64,000 bases of DNA from Bromus sterilis (lineage: Eukaryota > Streptophyta > Magnoliopsida > Poales > Poaceae), in NCBI GenBank assembly GCA_950022295.1, contig OX465598.1, positions 97,936,001 through 98,000,000 on the forward strand. Direction: 5' to 3'. Each line of letters opens with the position of its first letter. Positions within the stretch are counted from its first letter, which is position 1. The notes beneath the pieces were generated by a model. The model had not been told where the DNA came from. It made no database searches and was given only the letters and a program-made list of their open reading frames with translations. The translations under genes and the position numbers were made by a program. Below are positions 55,191 to 64,000 of the stretch, one piece after another.

Positions 55191-56430
55191 TTTTGAGGAT
55201 ACAATCTATTTCTGATCCTTGGTTTACAGATTATGCTAACTTTATTGTTGCCAAGTTTTTGCCTCTAGGTTTAACATTTAAGTAGAGGAAGAATTTCTTC
55301 CACGGCATAAGGTATTACTTTTGGGATGACCCACATCTTTTTAGAGAAGGTGCAGATGGAATTGTGAGGAGATGCATACAGAAGCATGAATTGAAGGATA
55401 TATTGAGACAATGTCATGACAGTCCCTATGGAGGACATCATGCCGGTGAGAGGACCGCACACAAGGTTCTCCAAATCAGTTTTTTATTGGCCTACTCTCT
55501 TTAAAGATGCTAGAAATTATGTTTTATTTTGTGATAAGTGTCAGAGAGTTGGTAATATTAGTAGGAGAAATGAGATGCCTATGAATTTTTCTCTAGTTAT
55601 TGAGCCTTTTGATTGCTGGGGTTTTGATTTTATGGGTCCTTTTCCTCATTCACACAAGTACACTCACATTTTAGTAGCTGTTGATTATGTAACTAAGTGG
55701 GTTGAGGCAATCCCCACTGAAACTGCTGATCACAAGACATATTTGAAGATGCTTAAAGATGTAATCTTTCCTAGGTTTGGTGTACCAAGGTACCTCATGA
55801 CTGACGGAGGATCACATTTTACACATGGTGCTTTTAGAAAAAGCTTTAGCAAAGTATGATGTCAATCATAGGATTTCTCCACCTTACCACCCTCAAACAA
55901 GTGGGCAAGTTGAGCTCAAAAATAGGGAGATTAAGTTGATATTGCAAAAGACAATGAACAATTCTAGGAAGGACTGGTCCAAAAGTTAGGAGATGCCTTG
56001 TGGGCGTATAGAACTACTTACAAGAATCCCATGGGAACGTCTCATTATAAGATGGTCTATGGCAAACTTGCCATTTACCTTTAGAATTAGAGCACAAAGC
56101 TTTCTGGGATGTTAGAGAGCTTAATGCTAACCCTAAACTTGCCGGTGAAAAGTGTCTCATGAACTTGACTTCTCTAGATGAGGGGAGAAGTGAAGCTTAC
56201 GAGAGCACAAAAATGTTTAAAGAAAAGGTAAAGAAGTGGCATGACAGGAGAATCTTGAAACGTGAATTTAATGTTGGTGATAAAGTGTTTTGTTTTTTAG
56301 ATATCGTTTCAGGTTTTCTCCAGGTAAATTACTTTCTAGATGAGAAGGACCGTACCACATTGAAGAAGTCTACCTCTCTAGTGCAATCAAGATTAACAAT
56401 TTTGAAGGCACCAAACCTCAAGTTGTGAAT
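55191..56430 (+). pseudogene. pol: Integrase of element E (broken)
   Basis: The HHCC zinc-binding part (CHDSPYGGHHAGERTAHKVL, then CDKCQRVGN) starts in one frame and changes frame near 55470. The DDE core has FDFMGPFPHSHKYTHILVAV, VDYVTKWVEAIP and LMTDGGSHF, then after another shift near 55850 a PYHPQTSGQVELKNREIKLI segment with the catalytic Glu. The C-terminal part includes KKWHDRRILKREFNVGDKV. Stops are scattered. Integrase after RNase H confirms a Gypsy element. Confidence 0.85.
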
Positions 56431-56579
56431 GGGCAAAGACTCAAGCATTACATGGCAGGAGACCCTGTCAATGTTGATGCGAATATGATACGAACAACCA
56501 CTCACGAAGAACATGTTGCAGTACTGGTTCATACACCAACATAAGCAGAATAATAATAGGTATGTAATACTGTAAGAAA

Positions 56580-56898
56580 ACTTCGCGAAAAACCATAAAA
56601 GTTTAGTATTATGTGTTTTTGGAAAATTAGGAAAATTCCGAGCCGAAGTGGAGCCGGAGAGGAGCTCCCGGGGCTCCAGGCGCCTTGGTGGCGCGGCTTG
56701 CCTCCTGGCCGCGCCAGGTGGACGCCTAGGCCACCAGCAGCTCGTCTCCGATCCCACTTTGGCTTGTTATCTTCCTTTCGGTGCAGAAATTTTTGCTATA
56801 TATTTGCCCGGATCATCCCGGCTCTGTATCTTGCGATTCTGTGCGTTTTCTTTTCGACCTGTTGTTGCCAGGAAAACTTTCAGCAAAACCTAGGTGCC
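56580..56898 (+). promoter_or_regulatory. Candidate internal promoter between pol and the 3' ORF of element E
   Basis: This stretch has the same module as the LTR promoters: a GC palindrome TGGCGCGGC...GGCCGCGCCA (about 56689-56716) and, about 80 bp downstream, a TATA-like TATATATTT (56797-56805). The ORF start ATG follows at 56899, about 100 bp after the TATA. The sequence is not otherwise an LTR copy. A subgenomic transcript for the 3' ORF is inferred. Confidence 0.45.
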
Positions 56899-57405
56899 AT
56901 GGCTTCCCCAAGTTCCCCCAAGAACAAGTTCCTCGTCAACGTCATCAACCCTTACCTCGCAGAGGTGAAGAGGCATCCTCAAACTCTTTGGGTGGACGAT
57001 GGTGTCCTCCACAAAGAAGATCTGAAGGGACCTGTCTAGGAGGGGAGCATCAAGGAAAGGCTAGAAGAAGTGGAGCAATAAATATTCAAGTACAAGTTGA
57101 TGATCGAGCGTGGTGTCGAGGCAAACATCGACATCATCGCCGAGCTAAAGGCACAACATGAGAAGGAGATGAAGGAAGTGTTGTCAAGCGTGTCCGCACT
57201 GGAGACCAAAGTGTTCGAGCTTCAAGGACACATCTATGACCTGTACAATCAGAATTGTGAGTATGAACTAAAGTTTATGCGCCTGGGCTTAGCTGCCGAC
57301 TGCAGGATCCTGGAGACTGAAGAATCATGTGTGGAGGGAGGACCTTTGCCATGGAAGCGTTTTGCTAAGACTTACCTGATAAACAAGAGCAAGGATGAAG
57401 AATGA
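56899..57405 (+). pseudogene. Accessory 3' ORF of element E with coiled coil, two in-frame stops
   Basis: One frame of 169 codons starts MASPSSPKNKFLVNVINPYL. It is interrupted by TAG (57037-57039) and TAA near 57079 and ends at TGA 57403-57405. The middle is strongly heptad-like and charged (ERGVEANIDIIAELKAQHEK, then LSSVSALETKVFELQGHIYD), a predicted coiled coil. There is no signal peptide or membrane segment, so it is not an obvious envelope protein despite occupying that position. I recognise similar grass retroelement proteins but no assigned function. Confidence 0.65.
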
Positions 57406-57982
57406 AATCTTCATGGGTAATGGCACCCCCTTAGCTTGTTCCAAGCTTGGGTGAGTGCCCGGTATCTTTATCTTTATCTTCTATCTTTTGTGGTCAAGTT
57501 GAGTGTCGTATCATGTCTAGGGAAGTTATCTTATGAAATAGGTGTTTGCATTGAGGTCTATCACTCCCTTGTGGAGAGTCTTGTATCCGTGAGTGTGCAG
57601 TTGTCTATGATGGAATATTAATGAGAAGCCTATTGGTTTCTTCGCTGCACTCGGTATTCTCTTCACGCAATCGACCTTATATGCAGATTCTTATGGGAGT
57701 ATTGATCTTATATATCAGGTATGGCTTTGAAAACTTTATTTAATATTGGCAAACATAGCATTGGCCATAACAACAAGCATGAATTTTTCTAGTAGCGACA
57801 TAGCCAAAACCTTTATGTTCTTATGCTTGAAGTGTTATGCAGACAAGGAAGACAACTTGATGTTTCATGCCAATTATTAATGTAGACTTTATATTGTTTT
57901 GCATCCAAGTCAACATCATTTGTCTGCTTTCAAAAGCCTTTTCTAGATAAACCTTGTACTAACGGGAATACTGCTTGTGCAC
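57406..57982 (+). other. 3' untranslated region of element E
   Basis: T-rich non-coding sequence after the 3' ORF, typical of the region before a 3' LTR. It is cut at 57983 by the insertion of element C (flank TGCAC at 57978-57982). The 3' LTR of E lies beyond the window. Confidence 0.5.
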
Positions 57983-60900
57983 TGACGCTAGCGAGGAAGT
58001 GATAGCTTCTCGTCCCTCGTTGGCTACCCCAAGTGGAAGGTTGAGAAGTAGCACAACGGCAAATTTCCCGTGGTGAAGATACCAAGGTTGAGAGTCAATC
58101 CAGAAGGACTCCAAGAGATACAAGTAGGTGTCAACTGCGCCAGAAATTGTTGCCGAATGGAATAAAGTTGATGTGGACCTGCACACACAACAAGTAACTT
58201 TACTCCCAACGAGTACAGAGGGGTTGTCAATCCCTCCGGCCTTCCAGTTTACAAAGGATCAAATGCAAGAGAGATAGATAATAATAACTACAAATAGAAA
58301 GTAAAACATGAAGTAAATTGAGGATGTAAACAGTGATGGAAATATGGATCGGGATCCCATGAAGTTCACTAGTGATGTCTCTCTCCCAAAAGATGATAAA
58401 CAGCTATGCGAGGTGAAAAAATTACAGCCGGGCAATTGACAGGATAAAAAATGCACCACAATGCTAACTATGCTACAAAAGAAGAAAGATGCTCAAAAGC
58501 ATTGGCAGTACGCTAATACAAGTAGACTGAAATCCATTTGCATCTACTCACTAATCATCCACCTTGATATATCTATCCAGAATATCTCCTTGGTATTAAC
58601 TATTAAGTTGCGAGCCCCACCCAAAGTGTAAATCCAAAGCAACAAACAACTGCATTAAAATAACTTTGCATAAAGTAAACAATCCTTGCACCCGCAAGTA
58701 CAAGCATCATTGTTTTCCCCCTGGTGGCAACAACACATCCCCTAGACTCATGTTTCTGTCACTCGAGCTAGTCATCGGGGGGCAAGAACCCACAATCATG
58801 CATAACACTCCCTCTTGGAGTCACTACCTAATACTTGGCCAAAGCAATAAACAAAAATGGAGAACATGCAAGAATTACTCAAGAACATAAATATAAAAGG
58901 AGATGAACCAAATATATTACTCATCACAATCTGAACATAATCTCATAATCCATCAGATCCCAACAAACTCAACATAGCAACAACACAAAAATTACATATG
59001 TGCCTTGATCATGTAGGGCAGCTCAAAAGGTCTAAACATTGAAGAACAAAGGTGGAGAGAAGACATCACATAGCTACTGATTACGGACCCATGGTCCAAG
59101 GTAGACTACTCACATCTCATCTGGGAGGCTTCCATGGTGCTGGAGAGGCTCCCGGAAATCAACCCTCCCTCCACCAGGGTGCCAGGACAGGGTCTCCTAG
59201 CAGCCACGATCTTGGAAGCGCGGCGGCGGCGGAACAGAGGGGAGATCACGAAAAAGGGTTCTGTCCTTGATGGTTTCAGGACGAGAGGTAAATATAGGCG
59301 AAGGGGGGTAGCCAGGGGTGGACCAGGGAGTCCAGGCGGTCCCCAGGCACGACCTAGGGTGGGGCCGCGCCCCCTGGCCGCCTGGGTGCCAGGTTGTCCC
59401 CCTGGCCCCCCATTCAGGCATCTGGAAGCTTCCGTGTCACTGATTTTTATATATTTTCCTAGAATGTTTTGGGCAGTTTAAGTAATGGGAAAACCTGAAA
59501 TACAAAAACAACAAAAAAACAGAAACTGGCACTAGGGTGCACTGAGTTAATAGGTTAGTCCAAATATGATCAAAAGTGTATGAAAGTGCATCAAAAGCAT
59601 AGCAATATCAGCCAAACACATGCATGGATAAAGCAAAAATATATATACGTTTGGGACATATCAACATCCCCAAGCGTAATTCCTGCTCGTCCTCGAGTAG
59701 GTAAATGATAACAAGCATAATTTCTGTGGTGGCTTGCTACGGACCATAAAAGAACTTTTAAGTAAGGCAATATAGGCATGTAATTCAATTCAAGTCATAA
59801 CAAGCAAGAGTCTATATTAGCATTGAAACAAGAAACATAAGAACATAAAGGTGCAAGAGCTCTCACTGTCCGTGGCTCGAATGTCTCCAAATGGTGTTTG
59901 CGTGCAAGAAGTGGGAGATGGGTTTAGAGAAAAAAACATACTATCTATTTTAGTGGAGAACTTAATCTACTAAAGTTTCACACTTGGTCTCCTTTGGAAT
60001 GTTATCTTGATTCATCCCCAGACCACTAGCCAGGTACAAGTCAAACTGATCCACTCCCTTTCGAAATTTTGAGCACTCATGCAATGGATGAGCGTAAGCA
60101 AGATAGTTGACACTTATGATAGAAAATAGGGAAATGATGGAGGAGGAAAAAAAAAGGTGTGGAAGGCTCACATCAATGAGGACAATCATAGGCGAGAAGA
60201 CCAAATGATAGATATGATGTGAGGAGTAGGGATTTCCATGCAACGGATGCACATATGATCTATGGGAAGCTCTCCAATGGAACTAGTGGGGGTGCATCCA
60301 ACTTGCTTGCTCAAGAAGACGTAGAGCCCATTTGAGGAGGCTCATCATTGGAATATACAAGCCAAGTTCTATAGTGTAAAGGTCCCCACATAGCTATATG
60401 CATGTATGATGATCTCGATGGAGTACAAGATATAAGAGGGAGTATGAGTGTGGATCTCTCAAAAGGAATAGTAGTGTGCCCCCTTCTCCCTTTTTATTTT
60501 ATTTTTCTCTATTTTCTCTTTTTTTGTATTTTTGTGTGGCCTCAATGGCTCTTTCTATTTATATCTCATTTGTCCTCTTTGGGATCTTTTAATTTGTCAT
60601 CTTTGGGATATTTTGCTCACTTTAGGGGCACCACTCTATATATTACAAGAAGTATAGAAGATCTTTCACACTTTACAAAAGTACTCAGCATAAAGAAGAT
60701 GAAGCTATCATGATGTATGCAAACGTATGCCTCTTCCAATGTAGAAAAATATGCAATGATACTAGTGTGTCATGTAGCAATGATTACGGCAAGGCCCAAC
60801 TAGCATGATGCTCCTCGATCAAGCAAAAGCATGTATGACATGAAGATCAAGTCATGAGAAGGTGGATGTTGCATGACAATGTATCTCAGAAAGGCTATGA

Positions 60901-61230
60901 AAATGCCTTATAGGTAGGTATGGTGGCTGTTTTGAGGAAGATATAAGGAGGTTTATGATGACAGAGCGTATCATGACAAGGGTTTGGATGCACCGGTGAA
61001 GTATGCGCCAACTCTCGAGCTGAGAAAGGGCAAAGCACGGTACTGAAGAGGCTATCAAAATATGGGTGGTGGAAGTGTCAACAATCGAATACTTACATTA
61101 GTCCGAAGAAACCATGCACTTATTATCGGTAACTCTCAATCTAATCAGGAGGTTCACAAAGAGACAAGTACCCCGAGGAGGAGTGTATGCGGGTTTGGTT
61201 ATCCTTGCGCCTCCTCGACTCATGGTACGT
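57983..61230 (-). mobile_element. Athila-like element C, 3' LTR and 3' internal part
   Basis: 3' LTR 57983-59663 (family I, minus strand, from TGATATGTCCC), then the polypurine tract at 59664-59677 (CGCTTGGGGATGT on the sense strand) and non-coding internal DNA homologous to 30597-32160. At 61231 it is interrupted by element D. No coding sequence is seen in this part; the 5' half is off-window. Confidence 0.85.
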
Positions 61231-62744
61231 TGATACTTCCAAAATGCATCACTATTTTATATAGTAATTCTTTCCTATTCATTGATATATTTCATGTTAT
61301 GATGCTATTCTTATGGTGTTTTGGCTTGTTTTACACAGTTTGCAACTTTCCGATGCCGAAGCAGCAGATGCAGGATTCAGTGGTAAAAAGTGGATACTGA
61401 GTTGCTGAAGCAGAAGACCTCCAAATTTCCTGAAAATCAACGGAGGCTACTTTCCAGAAGGATGACGAGGACACGCAAAAGAAGAGCCAAAGGGGGGCCA
61501 TAGGGTGCCCAGGCGGCCACCTAGCGCGACCCCCACCTTGGCCGCGCCGGGAGGGCGCCTGGACCCCTGGGGCCACTCCCGGCTTCCCCTCTGGCCTATA
61601 TATCACTCGTTATCCAAAATGCTAAAGGAGGAGGAGTTTCGCGAGTTCCGCCGCCGCTCCCTTGCGGAAACCAACAGAGGAGAAAAGACATCTCCGGCGA
61701 GAAGATTCCGCCGGGGAGAACACCTCCTGGAAGGGGAGATCATCGCCATCGTCATCACCATCGTCACGGGCATCATCGAGATCATCATACACATCATCCC
61801 CAACATCAACACCATCTCCACCACCATCCAATCTCACCTCACAAGTTCAACTTGTGTTGTAATCCGTACTATCTATCCTCGCTACTCTCTCAGTGTTGAT
61901 TACTGCGGTGTGATGAATGCAATTGAGTTTTGTTGGAGAAATATCATTGTGTCCAGATTGTTTATCATCTATTTATCCCCACTGATCATGATCTCTTTTA
62001 TGTCTTGTGAGTAGTTACCTTAGTTCTTGAGTACATGGGAGAAGTCTAGTTGTTAGTAGTAATATGATGTTGAAGTAATATGTGTTGTTTGATATTTAAG
62101 TTGTGCTGTTATTTTCCTAGTGGTGTTTTCTGAGTCGAACACTCAACACTTCGCCTTATTAAGGACCTAGGGGAATGCATTGTGTATAAATAATGCTTAC
62201 GGTGGGTTGCCGGAGTGACAAAAACCTGAACCCTAGTTCACACGCTTTTGCACAAGGGAACAATGGATCATCGATCGTATTGCTATGGTTAGGCTTTTTC
62301 CTTAATTACTATCTTGTATTTGCGGATACTTGCAAGATGTTTAATCATAAGAGTGCACTTATCTTAGTCTAGAGGGTGTACTAGCATAGATCCACCCACT
62401 CAACACTTATCAACACAGCACATAGTACCGATACGGAATGTGGCGAAAGCACGTGACTATTTCTCCCGTGTGTCCTCAAGAACGCTTTAGCCTTTATAAG
62501 TTCAGTTGCTAGGCCTATCCCTTGATCAAAAGGATTGGGACACTTGTTACTCCTCAGTGCCTTTCACTTTTCTTGCTTTTACCTTTTTCTTGCTTATATC
62601 GAAAACCCCTAAAAAGTTATCTTTCAGTTCCTGCAGCTATTTCTTTACCAAAGTCACTTACCAATACCTTCTGCTCCTCGTTGGGTTCGACACTCTTATT
62701 TATCGAAAACTCTACAAAGGATCCCCTACAGTTGAGTGTCATCA
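61231..62744 (+). mobile_element. 5' LTR of family II element D
   Basis: Starts TGATACTTCCAAAATGCATC and ends GTGTCATCA, 1514 bp. A GC inverted repeat lies near 61525-61551 and a TATA box TATATAT at 61597-61603, followed by a 5' leader with short ATC/ACC triplet repeats (about 61740-61840). The left flank is TACGT (61226-61230). Confidence 0.92.
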
Positions 62745-62756
62745 TGTACTATTTTC

Positions 62757-62774
62757 TGGCGCCGTTGCCGGGGA
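62757..62774 (+). other. tRNA-Asp primer binding site of element D
   Basis: TGGCGCCGTTGCCGGGGA, 12 bp after the LTR end, perfect. Confidence 0.9.
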
Positions 62775-62846
62775 GCGTAGCGCTATTAGTAAGTGAAGCT
62801 TTTTTACATTTCTGTGTTTATTTTTCTGTTGATACTTTTTGTCTCT

Positions 62847-64000
62847 ATGGACACCTGTACTCTTGGTTCGTTGCTTATGGGGAAACGCCCCGCAACTGTG
62901 GTGGTCACTCCTACCCCTACTAAAATTGTGCCTTACAAAATACCTTCTGGTATTATCAATTATGTCTTGGCTAATCGTTATGCAGGAGATAGACATCCCG
63001 GTGAACACTTGCTATTTTTATCACAACTATGTTCATTATTTAAGCTTGCAGGTGTGTCAATGGAGTTCGTCATGAAGAAATTATTATCCGTATCACTTAT
63101 AGATAAAACTTCAGATTGGTATAAGCTCCTCGATAACTCACATTTGCTTAATTGGCAAGAGGTTATGTCTCTCTTTTATACAAAGTTTTATCCTCTTCAT
63201 GAAATTCATCGAGACATGAATTACATCTATAACTTTTGGTCTCGTGACGGAGAGAGCATCGCTCAAGCTTGGGGGAGACTGAAGTCCCTAATGTTGAAAT
63301 GTCCTATCCATGAACTCCCCAAAGATATTATACTTACAAATTTTTATGCCAGGCTTTCTCGTCAGGATAAGGAGATGTTGGATGCCTCCTCTAGCGGGGT
63401 ATTTCAAACAAGAAGTATTAAAGAAAGATGGGATCTCATTGAGAGGATCCATAAGAATACCAAAGACTGGGAAATCGATAAAGGTATTGAACCCGCTATA
63501 AATTATGGGCATGATTACATTGAGAGCTATGTGAAAACTGATTATTTTAATACCTTTTGCTCTAAGATTGGTATTGATTCCCAGCTTATGATTGATTTTT
63601 GTAAGAACTTTGCCTCTCACATTGACTCTTCTAAGGAGGAGAAGGATCAGTATCATAAACCCTTTAAAGAATTACCTGTTGATATTCATGTTGCTGACCC
63701 TATTCTTCCTGCAGTTTTATATGAAAAGCCCTCTTTTCCCACAAGGATAAGGGAGCACTCTTTCGTGACAGGCATAATAAACAAAAGTGAGGGACGAACA
63801 GACGAACCTGAGGACCAGATCAAGGTCGATCCTCAAGTTGCGGTGGTTAAAGATTTAGTTACTAATGATGTTTCAGATTCCATTATAAATTTTTGTGTTG
63901 TTTCAACTAACATTGTCACAACCAAGAATAAAAGCCCAATTTCAGGTACACCAGTTGTATCTGTCAAAATAGGAGATCACAATTATTACGGGCTATGCGA
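62847..64000 (+). CDS. gag: Family II Athila gag-protease ORF, open and running off the window
   Basis: From ATG 62847 the frame stays open for 384 codons to the window edge, with no stop. It starts MDTCTLGSLLMGKRPATVVV. The capsid-like core has SLIDKTSDWYKLLDNSH, then TKFYPLHEIHRDMNYIYNFW, AQAWGRLKSLMLKC and RLSRQDKEMLDASSSGVF. The last codons reach GDHNYYGLC, which precede the protease Asp at the same place in element E, so gag and protease are probably one polyprotein. The broken copy in E has several frameshifts relative to this one. No CCHC knuckle is visible. It is probably the most intact retroelement gene in the window. Confidence 0.87.
   Translation, partial: MDTCTLGSLLMGKRPATVVVTPTPTKIVPYKIPSGIINYVLANRYAGDRHPGEHLLFLSQLCSLFKLAGVSMEFVMKKLLSVSLIDKTSDWYKLLDNSHLLNWQEVMSLFYTKFYPLHEIHRDMNYIYNFWSRDGESIAQAWGRLKSLMLKCPIHELPKDIILTNFYARLSRQDKEMLDASSSGVFQTRSIKERWDLIERIHKNTKDWEIDKGIEPAINYGHDYIESYVKTDYFNTFCSKIGIDSQLMIDFCKNFASHIDSSKEEKDQYHKPFKELPVDIHVADPILPAVLYEKPSFPTRIREHSFVTGIINKSEGRTDEPEDQIKVDPQVAVVKDLVTNDVSDSIINFCVVSTNIVTTKNKSPISGTPVVSVKIGDHNYYGLC

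Noticed and set aside
61603..61862. Asp-rich, Ile-rich or Ser-rich ORFs in family II LTRs (also 11590-11805 and 40058-40423)
   Set aside because: They are all readings of the ATC/ACC triplet-repeat leader inside LTRs, present on both strands and without domain content.
1..64000. CRISPR arrays, bacterial operons, riboswitches or rRNA genes
   Set aside because: No regularly spaced repeats or such motifs were seen, and the sequence is plainly plant nuclear DNA.

Overview
The window looks like nuclear DNA of a Triticeae grass (wheat, barley, rye or Aegilops type). I infer this from one plant gene with introns embedded in nested LTR retrotransposons whose LTR starts and tRNA-Asp or BARE1/Angela signatures are typical of that tribe. 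No sequence search was possible, so family names are from memory and tentative. 'Family I' below means Athila-like Gypsy LTRs of about 1.65 kb beginning TGATACGTCCC; 'family II' means related LTRs of about 1.5 kb beginning TGATACGTCCA.

Left part (1-18.3 kb): a five-level nest. A BARE1/Angela-like Copia element (gag at 13175-16430) holds an Athila-like LTR (12680-13174). That LTR holds a second BARE1/Angela-like element (3' end 7688-12679), which in turn holds Athila element A (1867-7687, minus strand). Element A holds a Sirevirus-like Copia end (1-1866) and a solo LTR (1881-3454). Further solo LTRs with perfect 5-bp target duplications lie at 8522-10080, 10686-12198 and 13742-15406. A tRNA-derived SINE sits in the Copia gag at 15888-16020. 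A degenerate Copia pol remnant ends about 0.55 kb before the gene.

Middle (18.3-28.9 kb): the only host gene, EXO1 (18512-24447, plus strand). It has eleven exons encoding 548 residues with every catalytic carboxylate of the 5' flap nuclease family present. Its last intron is GC-AG. Two Stowaway-type MITEs lie in its introns, and a Harbinger-type and a mariner-type MITE lie downstream.

Right part (28.9-64 kb): an old retroelement leader holds three insertions. These are a recent Athila element with gag and protease but no polymerase (28943-37343), a BARE1-like solo LTR (37394-39104), and family II element E (from 39989). Element E carries gag, protease, RT, RNase H and integrase, all decayed, plus an accessory 3' ORF. 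Element B (40963-51617, itself carrying a LINE) sits in the 5' LTR of E. Element C (from 57983) sits near its 3' end. Family II element D (from 61231) is inside C and has a gag-protease frame open to the window edge, so it is probably the youngest and best preserved. Non-autonomous elements (A, B, 28943-37343) and polymerase-bearing elements (E, D) share the tRNA-Asp primer site, LTR ends and a GC-rich promoter palindrome, which suggests trans-mobilisation.
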